From contig JBMZCX010000079.1 of NCBI GenBank assembly GCA_049613795.1, forward strand, positions 1-11,533: a stretch of DNA of 11,533 nucleotides, given 5' to 3'. This DNA comes from Thalassotalea_B sp049613795 (GTDB lineage Bacteria; Pseudomonadota; Gammaproteobacteria; Enterobacterales; Alteromonadaceae). Below, piece after piece: positions 1 to 6,516 of this stretch. Under the pieces are notes generated by a model. It was not told the origin of the DNA. It saw only the letters and a list, made by a program, of their open reading frames with translations, and ran no database searches. The translations under genes and the position numbers were made by a program. Every line of letters begins with the position of its first letter. Position 1 is the stretch's first letter.

Positions 1-59
1 AATTAGACGAGCAAAGCGCTGGTTTAATTGCTGCAATTGCAGAGAAGGAGTCTAACTAA
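1..59 (+). CDS. C-terminal end of upstream gene, probably long ExbB/TtpC-type MotA/TolQ/ExbB protein (partial)
   Basis: An open frame runs from the window edge (first full codon at base 3) and ends at TAA 57-59. It encodes LDEQSAGLIAAIAEKESN. Its stop shares one A with the start codon of the next gene (TAATG), so the two are translationally coupled. In TonB2 clusters of Vibrio, Shewanella and relatives, the gene before exbB2 is usually a long ExbB-like protein (TtpC). The position and the acidic/Ala-rich tail fit that, but 18 residues cannot prove the family. The identity is inferred from context; the frame is more certain than the name. Confidence 0.55.
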   Translation, partial: LDEQSAGLIAAIAEKESN

Positions 60-583
60 TGTTATTCCTGATAGAACTTTTAGAATCTGTCAGGAGTTTT
101 ATTGCAACTGGCGGTAACGTACTTTACTTTGTCGCCTTTGCACTCTTATTGATGTGGATACTGATGATAGAACGTTATTGGTTCTTGTCGGCTAACTACC
201 CAAAAATGCGTGATGATATTATTTCACGTTGGGAAGCTAGAGAAGATACAACTTCTTGGTATGCACATCGAATCAGAGATACATGGATCTCCGAAGCGAC
301 AGAATTACTCGAACGTAACATGATTACTATTAAAACCTTAGTGGCAATGTGTCCACTGATCGGCTTATTAGGAACAGTAACAGGTATGATCTCTGTTTTT
401 GAAACTATGGCTCAACAGGGGACTGGTAATCCGCGTCTAATGGCAGCTGGTATTTCAATGGCAACAATCCCGACAATGGCGGGCATGGTTGCAGCATTAT
501 CTGGTGTGTTTTTTAGTAGTCGTTTAGACGCAAAAGTTAAACTAGCCAAGGCTAAACTGATTGACAGTTTACCTCATCACTAG
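59..583 (+). CDS. exbB2: ExbB2-type TonB-system proton channel subunit (MotA/TolQ/ExbB family)
   Basis: This 174-residue inner-membrane protein forms, with ExbD, the proton-driven motor that powers TonB. Three hydrophobic segments are visible: about residues 18-37, 92-113 and 130-152. The second contains the family pattern CPLIGLLGTVTGMI, and the third starts in GISMATIPTMAGMVAA. These helices line the proton pathway in ExbB/TolQ/MotA proteins. Its short length and very short N-terminus match ExbB2 of TonB2 clusters rather than the roughly 240-residue E. coli ExbB. The start is ATG 59, preceded by a strong AGAAGGAG site and overlapping the previous stop by one base. exbD2 begins 12 nt downstream. 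The family is clear; the '2' type is assigned from length and neighbours. Confidence 0.93.
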   Translation: MLFLIELLESVRSFIATGGNVLYFVAFALLLMWILMIERYWFLSANYPKMRDDIISRWEAREDTTSWYAHRIRDTWISEATELLERNMITIKTLVAMCPLIGLLGTVTGMISVFETMAQQGTGNPRLMAAGISMATIPTMAGMVAALSGVFFSSRLDAKVKLAKAKLIDSLPHH

Positions 584-595
584 AGAGATATTGTA

Positions 596-997
596 ATGGC
601 ACGTAAACGCATTCGTGAAGACGAAGAAGCGGCAATTGATATGACACCGATGCTAGACATCGTGTTTATCATGCTTATCTTCTTCATTGTTACTACTTCT
701 TTTGTTAAAGAAGCTGGTATCGAAGTAAATAAACCACAAGCGGCTAATCAAACCAAGCAAAAATCTGCTAATATCTTTATCGCAGTTAGAGACTCAGGTG
801 AAATTTGGTTAGATAAACGTAGAGTTGACATCGAACGTGTTGCGGCTAATATTGAAAAATTATTAGCAGAGCAACCAACCGAAGTTATTATTGTTCAAGC
901 TGACAAAAATGCCAAACATGGTGTTGTTGTTAAAGTAATGGACGCGATTAAAGAAGCCGGTATTGACCGAATTTCTATCGCTGCAGCTAAGGGGTAG
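596..997 (+). CDS. exbD2: ExbD2-type TonB-system transport protein
   Basis: This 133-residue protein has a basic/acidic cytoplasmic start, one membrane segment (about residues 19-38) and a periplasmic domain, the ExbD/TolR topology. The diagnostic IDMTPMLDIVFIMLIFF stretch is present. Its Asp21 matches the single membrane Asp of ExbD (Asp25 in E. coli) that carries protons through the ExbB pore. The periplasmic half ends in an ExbD-like segment, VIIVQADKNAKHGVVVKVMDA. ATG 596 is preceded by a modest AGAGAG site. The stop TAG at 995-997 lies just before the tonB2 start, and the AAGGGG within its last codons serves as the tonB2 ribosome binding site, so the genes are coupled. Length is normal for the family. 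Confidence 0.94.
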   Translation: MARKRIREDEEAAIDMTPMLDIVFIMLIFFIVTTSFVKEAGIEVNKPQAANQTKQKSANIFIAVRDSGEIWLDKRRVDIERVAANIEKLLAEQPTEVIIVQADKNAKHGVVVKVMDAIKEAGIDRISIAAAKG

Positions 998-1001
998 TCA
1001 T

Positions 1002-1613
1002 ATGGTTCGCTTTTTAGCATCAATTTTATTTGGCGCCGTAATAACTTTTGGATTATTTTCTTTTATGGCTTTTCTTGTCTCTAGCGGTGATAGAGCAAAA
1101 GAAGAGCAACAAGATAATATCGTGGTAGAAGTTAATACAACACCGCCTAAATCAGCAGCAGAGCAGCGTCGTCGTGTACCGCCACCGCCACCTCCTCCGC
1201 CAAAAACACCACCTAAGCCTCAAGCTCCAGAGCCTGAAGCTAATACCAACACAGGTGGCGTTTCGTTTAACTTACCTAATGTGAATTTAGGTGGCGCTTC
1301 AACAAGTATATCTGCTCCCGGTGCATTTGGCCGTGACGGTGATGCTACACCAATTGTACGTATTGAGCCTAAATACCCAATACAAGCAGCACGTGATGGT
1401 AAAGAAGGTTGGGTTAAGCTTTCATTTACTATTAACGAAATTGGTGGTGTAGAAGACGTAAAAGTTATTGAAGCACAACCTAAACGCTTGTTTGATAAAG
1501 CAGCAAAGCGCGCATTGAAAAAGTGGAAATACAAGCCTAAAGTTGTTGATGGTAAGCCACAAAAACAACCTGGTTTAACAGTTCAATTAGACTTTAAAAT
1601 GAATAAGGATTAA
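1002..1613 (+). CDS. tonB2: TonB2-type energy transducer
   Basis: This 203-residue protein spans the periplasm and transmits ExbB/ExbD energy to outer-membrane TonB-dependent receptors. Order: an N-terminal signal anchor (residues 4-28); a short linker; eight consecutive prolines (60-67) followed by Lys/Pro repeats; a Gly/Asn-rich stretch; and a C-terminal TonB domain (about 125-203) with RIEPKYPIQAARDGKEGWVKLSF and the late KKWKYKP motif. The start is ATG 1002, because AAGGGG at 989-994 sits 7 nt upstream. An in-frame TTG at 963 would add 13 residues inside exbD2 and has no reason to be used. The anchor contains no histidine, unlike E. coli TonB with its Ser16/His20 pair. The family is certain; receptor partners cannot be told from here. 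Confidence 0.95.
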   Translation: MVRFLASILFGAVITFGLFSFMAFLVSSGDRAKEEQQDNIVVEVNTTPPKSAAEQRRRVPPPPPPPPKTPPKPQAPEPEANTNTGGVSFNLPNVNLGGASTSISAPGAFGRDGDATPIVRIEPKYPIQAARDGKEGWVKLSFTINEIGGVEDVKVIEAQPKRLFDKAAKRALKKWKYKPKVVDGKPQKQPGLTVQLDFKMNKD

Positions 1614-1624
1614 ATGGGGGATAT

Positions 1625-2878
1625 ATGAAAAAGATAGTAACATCTTTGATGCTTTGTGCATCGCTTGTAGCCGTACAGCTTCCTCTTTCATTTCAAGTTG
1701 AAGCCGCTGGTGCTGGCGCAGAAAAAGAAAAGCGTAAAGTTTATCTACCAGGGCCTAGTGTAGGTAAAAAAGTAGCTAAAGCATTTGATGCATATTCTGC
1801 AGATGATGTTGACGGTGCTTTACTTATACTAAGTGAAATTAATGCAAAGAAAGATTACGATAAAGCTTTTCTTTCTTTCTTCACTGGTCAAATGTATGCA
1901 ATGAAAGGGGAACCTTTAAAAGCAATTCAGTATATCGAAGCCGCAGTAGCGCCTGATATTTTGAATGAAGCGGATCAAGGTAACTCGTTAAAACTGTTAG
2001 GCGACTTGCAAATGCAAGAAAAGCAGTACGCTAATGCAGTAAAGAATTACTATGCATGGATGGACTTTACAGCTAAGCAAGACGGTGATGTTTGGACCAA
2101 AATTGCTAATGCATATTATGCAATGAAAAAGCTTGATAAAGTTATTATGCCAGCTGATAAAGCGATTGCAGCTTATGGTGATAAACATAACCAAAATCCT
2201 TATATTTTAAAAATTACGTCTTTTTATGAACGTAAAAAATATAAAGATGCGGTTAAAGTACTAGAAGCTGTTGTTCAAGTTTTTCCTGAAAAGAAAATGT
2301 TTTGGGTACAATTAGGGCAGTTCTATGCCTTAACTGAAAATTATCCAAAAGCTTTAGCAACACTTGACTTAGCTTATAAGCAAGGTTTTTTGAAGAAAGA
2401 ATCTGAACTTAAGTTAGTAGCAAGTTTATTTCAGCAAAGCGATGTACCACACACTGCTGCGGTTATTTTAGAAAAGCATATCGATTCAGGTGAAATTAAG
2501 CGTGACGATCAAAACTTATCATCATTAGCTAATGCTTGGCATGCTGCGCAACATATTGATAAAGCCGCGAAGTATTATGGTGAACTAGCTAAAATGACCA
2601 ATCAAGCTAAGCACTACAACAAGCAAGGTAATTTATTAAAGCAAGACGAACAGTTTAAATCTGCTGTGGTTGCACTTAATAAAGCTATTGAGTTAGGTGT
2701 TAAAGAGAAAGGTCGTGCTTATATGAGTATTGCAGAGTCGCACTTCTATTTAGGGCAATACAAGCAAGCTTATCAAGCATTTAAGAAAGCTGCTAAAGAT
2801 CCAAAAACTAAGAAGTATGCTCGCGTATGGTTAAACCACACGAAAGATACCGCTCAACGTAAAGGTAAGTCTATTTAA
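1625..2878 (+). CDS. Secreted TPR-repeat protein of the TonB2 cluster
   Basis: A 417-residue protein with a clear Sec signal peptide: MKK start, hydrophobic residues 4-23, likely cleavage after VEA at 25-27. The mature part is Lys/Ala/Tyr-rich and helical, with several tetratricopeptide-like repeats. Examples are near residues 50-105, 128-185 (KLLGDLQMQEKQYANAVKNY, WTKIANAYYAMKKLDK), 228-262 (WVQLGQFYALTENYPKALAT) and 330-402 (two repeats, ending AYMSIAESHFYLGQYKQAYQ). A TPR protein is the usual last gene of TonB2-type operons. It is expected to act in the periplasm as a partner of the TonB apparatus, but its exact role is not established here. ATG 1625 follows a GGGGGA site 11 nt after tonB2. 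A terminator lies 22 nt after the stop. Confidence 0.88.
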   Translation: MKKIVTSLMLCASLVAVQLPLSFQVEAAGAGAEKEKRKVYLPGPSVGKKVAKAFDAYSADDVDGALLILSEINAKKDYDKAFLSFFTGQMYAMKGEPLKAIQYIEAAVAPDILNEADQGNSLKLLGDLQMQEKQYANAVKNYYAWMDFTAKQDGDVWTKIANAYYAMKKLDKVIMPADKAIAAYGDKHNQNPYILKITSFYERKKYKDAVKVLEAVVQVFPEKKMFWVQLGQFYALTENYPKALATLDLAYKQGFLKKESELKLVASLFQQSDVPHTAAVILEKHIDSGEIKRDDQNLSSLANAWHAAQHIDKAAKYYGELAKMTNQAKHYNKQGNLLKQDEQFKSAVVALNKAIELGVKEKGRAYMSIAESHFYLGQYKQAYQAFKKAAKDPKTKKYARVWLNHTKDTAQRKGKSI

Positions 2879-2900
2879 TTGCTTACTGAATATACTCTTT

Positions 2901-2928
2901 AAAAAACCAGCGTAATGCTGGTTTTTTT
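2901..2928 (+). terminator. Rho-independent terminator of the TonB2 operon
   Basis: A perfect 11-bp stem pairs 2901-2911 (six A then CCAGC) with 2917-2927 (GCTGG then six T). It has a 5-nt loop GTAAT and a run of seven T. The A-tract on the left makes it potentially bidirectional. It separates the TonB2 operon from the FNR-box region. Confidence 0.92.
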
Positions 2929-2990
2929 ATGTCCTCAATTTACCGTTTTATGCTTCCTTATTTTTAAGTGCTGACAACAATGTTAATTCT

Positions 2991-3004
2991 TTGATCTAGA
3001 TCAA
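2991..3004. promoter_or_regulatory. FNR-type (FNR/EtrA/Anr) binding site
   Basis: TTGATCTAGATCAA is a perfect 14-bp palindrome and matches all ten defined bases of the FNR consensus TTGAT-N4-ATCAA. It is not a CRP site, whose half-site is TGTGA. It lies 70 bp before the ATG of a 40-codon gene, in DNA with no other gene, where an activator would bind. FNR proteins are oxygen-sensing Fe-S regulators active at low oxygen. Binding is inferred from the sequence match. Confidence 0.8.
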
Positions 3005-3034
3005 CTAAAACTATCTAAAAACTAAAAACTAGGC

Positions 3035-3040
3035 TAAAAT
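3035..3040 (+). promoter_or_regulatory. Candidate -10 element for the 40-aa membrane protein gene
   Basis: TAAAAT differs from TATAAT at one base and is followed by GC-rich CCGCGCC, a usual start-region context. No good -35 is seen 16-18 bp upstream, which would fit an activator-dependent promoter. The FNR box centre would lie near -49 from a start around 3047. That is off the classic -41.5, so another -10 such as TAGGCT at 3030 (box near -44) is possible. The choice is uncertain. Confidence 0.4.
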
Positions 3041-3074
3041 CCGCGCCGTTAAATTTGTTGTTTAGAGGTTTACT

Positions 3075-3197
3075 ATGTCACACCATGAAAATTTTAAAGA
3101 TAGCTCGTCAAAGCGTCATTTATTAGCAGCGCTTGTTGCAATCATTTTTGTTCCATTATTGCCAATGCTAATGGGGTGGTTAACGGTTTTAGGCTAA
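3075..3197 (+). CDS. 40-residue single-span membrane microprotein, unknown function
   Basis: An ATG-TAA frame of 40 codons, too short for most gene finders. The first 15 residues are hydrophilic (MSHHENFKDSSSKRH). Residues 16-39 form one strongly hydrophobic segment with two prolines (FVPLLPM) and a Trp near the end. The basic KRH before the span predicts a cytoplasmic N-terminus. AGAGG at 3064-3068 sits 6 nt before the ATG, a proper ribosome binding site. A perfect FNR box lies upstream, and the leader has no competing start. The layout recalls small accessory subunits of respiratory enzymes such as NapE/TorE or cbb3/bd oxidase helpers, but I recognise no family motif. Function is unknown. 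It may be co-transcribed with the receiver gene 31 nt downstream. Confidence 0.72.
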   Translation: MSHHENFKDSSSKRHLLAALVAIIFVPLLPMLMGWLTVLG

Positions 3198-3228
3198 GCG
3201 CTTAATTATCGTTAATGTGGTTAACAAT

Positions 3229-3612
3229 ATGCATGTATTAGTTGTTGATGATAAACCTATCGTCCGAAAACAAATTTCCGCTTTACTGTTAGGGCTTGGC
3301 TTTACTGTAGATACGGCAGCTAATGGCCTTGATGGTTATGAAAAGTCATTAAAAGGCTGCTACGACTTGTATATTGTTGATCATTTAATGCCGATAATGA
3401 ATGGTGTTCAAATGGTTAAGGGCTTAAAGTCTCGACCAAATAGTGCAGACACACCTATTTTATTTATGACAACACAAGAGTTTAGTATTGTTGAAAAACT
3501 AGAAGAGTTTTCATTGTTTGATGCAATAATAAACAAACCTATTACTACTGAAACCTTCCATTTACTAATTAAACAATTATTACCCGAAAATAGTCTTCGT
3601 CAATCACTGTAA
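3229..3612 (+). CDS. Stand-alone CheY-like response regulator receiver protein
   Basis: A 127-residue protein made of one receiver domain with no output domain. The full phosphorylation set is present: acidic pair Asp7/Asp8 (VVDDKP), phospho-acceptor Asp51 (YIVDHLMPIMNG), Thr81/Thr82 (LFMTTQ) and Lys103-Pro104 (INKPI). It should therefore accept phosphate from a histidine kinase and act by protein-protein contact. No kinase gene is in the window, so its partner is unknown. The start is uncertain: ATG 3229 places the first strand at the very N-terminus, while an in-frame GTG 3217 would add four residues. Neither has a good ribosome binding site. It follows the 40-aa gene by 31 nt without a terminator and may share its FNR-linked transcript. 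It is not clearly the chemotaxis CheY, as no chemotaxis genes are nearby. Confidence 0.88.
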   Translation: MHVLVVDDKPIVRKQISALLLGLGFTVDTAANGLDGYEKSLKGCYDLYIVDHLMPIMNGVQMVKGLKSRPNSADTPILFMTTQEFSIVEKLEEFSLFDAIINKPITTETFHLLIKQLLPENSLRQSL

Positions 3613-3665
3613 TTCTGCCGCGTTTTCCATTATTCTGTAGCAAATGAACACTTACTATTTTGTTA

Positions 3666-3671
3666 TATAAT
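3666..3671 (+). promoter_or_regulatory. Consensus -10 hexamer overlapping the apt start codon
   Basis: A perfect TATAAT covers the first two bases of the apt ATG (3670). TGAACA at 3645-3650 is a weak -35 match at only 15 bp spacing. If used, transcription would begin inside apt, a few bases past the start codon, and would not yield a full-length Apt. It may be chance in AT-rich DNA. Confidence 0.25.
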
Positions 3672-4215
3672 GACTGAATCACAATTATCTAAGTTACAAC
3701 AAGCCGTACACACCATTCCAGACTACCCTAAAGCAGGTATTTTATTTAGAGATGTTACGGGTATACTCGACAATGCAGAAGCATTTGCTTTGACTATTGA
3801 ATTACTTAAAGAAAAATACAAAAACCAAGGTTTTACTAAAATTGTTGGTACTGAAGCTCGTGGCTTTTTATTTGGCGCACCTTTAGCATTAGCAATGAAT
3901 GTGGGTTTTGTGCCTGTAAGAAAGCCTGGTAAATTACCACGAGCGACTTACGCGCAGGACTATCAATTAGAGTACGGCACAGACACCTTAGAGATTCATC
4001 AAGACGCACTGTTACCACAAGACAAAGTATTAATTATTGATGATTTGTTAGCTACTGGCGGTACAATTGAAGCGACTGTAAAACTAATTGAAAGGGTAGG
4101 CGCTAAAGCGACTGATGCTGCTTTTGTTATTTCTTTGCCTGACTTAGGCGGGGAAAATAAATTGGCTCAGTGTGATCTAAATGTTTATTCCCTACTACAA
4201 TACGAAGGCGATTAG
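3670..4215 (+). CDS. apt: Adenine phosphoribosyltransferase
   Basis: Apt salvages adenine by joining it to PRPP to give AMP and pyrophosphate in the cytosol. The 181-residue protein is collinear with E. coli Apt (183 aa). It has IPDYPKAGILFRDVTGIL near the start, GTEARGFLFGAPLALA and VGFVPVRKPGKLPR in the middle, the LEYGTD segment, and the PRPP-binding motif VLIIDDLLATGGTIEAT at about residues 119-135. ATG 3670 is the only start giving the family N-terminus, yet no Shine-Dalgarno sequence precedes it. The upstream sequence in this frame offers no ATG or GTG before the receiver gene ends. dnaX follows 18 nt downstream, the same order as in E. coli. Confidence 0.97.
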   Translation: MTESQLSKLQQAVHTIPDYPKAGILFRDVTGILDNAEAFALTIELLKEKYKNQGFTKIVGTEARGFLFGAPLALAMNVGFVPVRKPGKLPRATYAQDYQLEYGTDTLEIHQDALLPQDKVLIIDDLLATGGTIEATVKLIERVGAKATDAAFVISLPDLGGENKLAQCDLNVYSLLQYEGD

Positions 4216-4233
4216 CCCTAAGTTGGAAGATTA

Positions 4234-6435
4234 ATGAGTTATCAAGTACTAGCGAGAAAATGGCGTCCTAAAAATTTTCAAGAATTAATGGGGCAAGAGC
4301 ATGTTGTAACGGTATTAAGTAATGCTCTGTCGCAACAACGCCTACATCACGCCTATTTGTTCACAGGCACTCGTGGTGTGGGTAAAACCACCATTGCTCG
4401 AATTTTTGCTAAAAGCTTAAACTGTTTAGAAGGAATAAGTGCGACGCCTTGCGGTACTTGTGATGTTTGCCAAGACATTGATCAGGGGCGGTTTGTTGAT
4501 TTACTTGAAATTGATGCTGCTTCTCGCACTAAAGTTGACGATACCCGAGAAATACTCGACAACGTTCAGTATGCGCCTACACGTGGGCGCTACAAAGTGT
4601 ACTTAATTGATGAAGTACATATGTTGTCTCGCAGTAGTTTTAATGCGTTGCTTAAAACCCTTGAAGAGCCACCAGAGCACGTAAAGTTTATACTAGCGAC
4701 AACCGATCCGCAGAAATTGCCAATAACGGTACTATCACGCTGTTTACAGTTTCATTTAAAAGCGTTAATGGTGGATCAAATCAATCAACATTTACAGACT
4801 GTTTTGACTGCTGAAAAGGTAACATTTGAGTCGGCGGCAGTATTATTGCTGGCAAAAGCGGCTAAAGGAAGCATTCGAGATTCATTGAGTTTAGCTGATC
4901 AATCGATTGCTCAAGGGCAAGGTCATATTACCTTAGCAAATGTTCGTCAAATGCTAGGGGGGGTAGATGATAACTGGGTCTTTAAATTATTAATTGATCT
5001 GATTAAAAATGATAGCCAATCGTTAATGGGGTTAGCGCGAGAAATAGCGACTTATGCCCCTAATTATAGTCGACTAATTGCTGAGTTTATTCAATTACTT
5101 CACCAAATTGCTATGTATCAAGCAATTAACGCTCATTTTGACTTACCGCCTGAACAGTCAGCGCTGTTAGTTAAATTTTCAAAAGCAATGTCGCCTGATG
5201 ATGTTCAGCTTTATTATCAAATAGTGCTCAATGGCCGCAAAGATTTGCCTTATGCAGCAGACGAGCAGTCAGCCTTTGAAATGATATTGTTGCGATTACT
5301 AGCGTTTAAGCCTCAAGCTAATGTAGCGGTTGAAACCATCACAGCTTCTGACAGTGAAAAGATTGATTTTAATGATAATGCATTACCGCATACTGCGATT
5401 AACCAAGTACCAGCACCAATAATCGCTAATGAAAATAATTTGTCGAGTGAAAGCTTTTCTAAGCCAACTGAAGCTGAAGAAACTCAGCAGGAAAAACTTG
5501 AAAACGATATATTTGCTATTGAGCAAGCAGCACAAGAACAGCATGTATCAGCGGTTAATTTAGAAACAAAAGGTCAAACGCTAACAGAGGAAGCCCCTCA
5601 AACTGATGCTGTATCACATTTGTCTAAAAGCGAAATACCAACGATAGTTACACCTAATACTGTATCAAGTAATGAGCGAGATGATCCCATTGATAGTAAT
5701 ATCGATCATCTAGCTGTTTCGTCTCAGGTTATGAGTGAAATATTAACGCCCGTTGAAAAAGGCGAGCAAGCGGCTCTAATTTCTAAATCTGTAGCCCCAG
5801 AAGTTACTTCTCCTGAAGCTATGCCATCTGTTGTAACATCACCCGTTGAATCAGTATTAGCCACAAGGAACATGCTCCGAAGCCGTAAAAAGGCACTGGA
5901 GAAGGAAGGAAAAAAGTCTGATGGCGCGGCTGAGCGTCAACATACTCCACAAGTTGTTAAAGAGCGACCTGCACATGTACCCGAATTAGAAGCGCTACCA
6001 CAGCAAGGCTTTGCACCTGACGTTATTAACCCAGCAGAAATAAAACTGGCTAATCAAGTGGATCGCTGGGCAAATATGATCGACACCATGGAGCTTGGTG
6101 GTCGATTACGAGTGTTAGCGGGTAATTCAACTATTTGTGATTCATCTACTGAAGATACCTGGGTGTTTAAGCTGAATCAGTCGGTTAAACATTTAAAGAG
6201 TGAAGTCGCTCATCAACAGCTAGAAGAAAACTTATCAGAGCTACTAAAGCAAAAAATTACGATTGTATTAGAGTTAGTAGAAGCGACGAAAGACGATCCG
6301 TTTCAGATCCAAAGTCAAATAAACGACAAGCGGCTTGAATACGCTAAAACGCTTATTAACAACGACAATGTGGTACAAGGAATGGCGCAAACATTTCAAG
6401 CAACTATTGTGGAAGAATCTATAGCTGCACGATAA
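4234..6435 (+). CDS. dnaX: DNA polymerase III subunits tau and gamma (clamp loader)
   Basis: Tau is the ATPase motor of the replicative clamp loader and ties polymerase cores to the DnaB helicase. The 733-residue frame has Walker A GTRGVGKT (45-52), zinc cysteines 64, 73, 76 and 79, Walker B DEVH (126-129) and the SRC motif with arginine finger Arg169, all numbered as in E. coli. AAA+ and collar domains reach about residue 370. A low-complexity acidic linker, rich in Glu/Ser/Thr/Val, spans about 375-595. The tau-specific C-terminal domain (helicase and polymerase contacts) starts near NPAEIKLANQVDRWANMI. It is 90 residues longer than E. coli tau (643), mostly in the linker. A programmed -1 frameshift at 5910-5916 should give gamma: 561 shared residues plus Val, ending at TGA 5919-5921. 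GGAAG precedes ATG 4234. Confidence 0.97.
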   Translation: MSYQVLARKWRPKNFQELMGQEHVVTVLSNALSQQRLHHAYLFTGTRGVGKTTIARIFAKSLNCLEGISATPCGTCDVCQDIDQGRFVDLLEIDAASRTKVDDTREILDNVQYAPTRGRYKVYLIDEVHMLSRSSFNALLKTLEEPPEHVKFILATTDPQKLPITVLSRCLQFHLKALMVDQINQHLQTVLTAEKVTFESAAVLLLAKAAKGSIRDSLSLADQSIAQGQGHITLANVRQMLGGVDDNWVFKLLIDLIKNDSQSLMGLAREIATYAPNYSRLIAEFIQLLHQIAMYQAINAHFDLPPEQSALLVKFSKAMSPDDVQLYYQIVLNGRKDLPYAADEQSAFEMILLRLLAFKPQANVAVETITASDSEKIDFNDNALPHTAINQVPAPIIANENNLSSESFSKPTEAEETQQEKLENDIFAIEQAAQEQHVSAVNLETKGQTLTEEAPQTDAVSHLSKSEIPTIVTPNTVSSNERDDPIDSNIDHLAVSSQVMSEILTPVEKGEQAALISKSVAPEVTSPEAMPSVVTSPVESVLATRNMLRSRKKALEKEGKKSDGAAERQHTPQVVKERPAHVPELEALPQQGFAPDVINPAEIKLANQVDRWANMIDTMELGGRLRVLAGNSTICDSSTEDTWVFKLNQSVKHLKSEVAHQQLEENLSELLKQKITIVLELVEATKDDPFQIQSQINDKRLEYAKTLINNDNVVQGMAQTFQATIVEESIAAR
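5898..5939 (+). other. dnaX programmed -1 ribosomal frameshift signal (gamma subunit)
   Basis: The slippery heptamer A-AAA-AAG is at 5910-5916, in the same phase as in E. coli (codons GGA AAA AAG). After a one-base backward slip the ribosome reads GTC then TGA (5919-5921), so gamma would be 562 residues. Purine-rich Shine-Dalgarno-like bases lie just upstream (GGAG 5898-5901, AAGGA 5902-5906). A hairpin begins 5 nt after the heptamer: TGGCGC 5922-5927 pairs with GCGTCA 5934-5939 (one G-U), loop GGCTGA. All three E. coli elements are thus present, though the hairpin is shorter. Frameshifting itself is inferred. Confidence 0.85.
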
Positions 6436-6444
6436 GCACTTATC
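6431..6444. repeat. Inverted repeat spanning the dnaX stop codon
   Basis: GATAAG-CA-CTTATC has two perfect 6-bp arms around a 2-nt centre and includes the dnaX stop TAA (6433-6435). The nine bases ATAAGCACT recur at 6473-6481, just before ybaB. It could be a protein-binding site in the ybaB promoter region or chance. No T-run follows, so it is not a terminator. Confidence 0.35.
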
Positions 6445-6468
6445 GCAAGGGTATTACTTGATATTTGC

Positions 6469-6474
6469 TAAAAT
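6469..6474 (+). promoter_or_regulatory. Candidate -10 element for ybaB
   Basis: TAAAAT lies 42 bp before the ybaB ATG in the 81-bp dnaX-ybaB gap. No good -35 is seen at standard spacing. The gap is longer than others in this cluster, which allows an internal promoter, but readthrough from dnaX is equally possible. Confidence 0.3.
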
Positions 6475-6516
6475 AAGCACTATTGTTGCGACAATTGAAT
6501 TTTAGAGTGAGAAAAT

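Noticed and set aside
963..1001. TTG start 13 codons upstream for tonB2
   Set aside because: It sits inside exbD2, while ATG 1002 has a well-placed AAGGGG site and gives the normal N-terminal anchor.
1220..1534. Minus-strand open frame of 104 codons inside tonB2
   Set aside because: It lies wholly within a clear tonB2 gene, has low-quality composition without a recognisable domain, and is explained as an antisense shadow of the proline-rich and TonB domains.
3195..3204. Palindrome TAAGCGCTTA at the end of the 40-aa gene as a terminator
   Set aside because: It has no loop and no T-run after it; too short to stop transcription.
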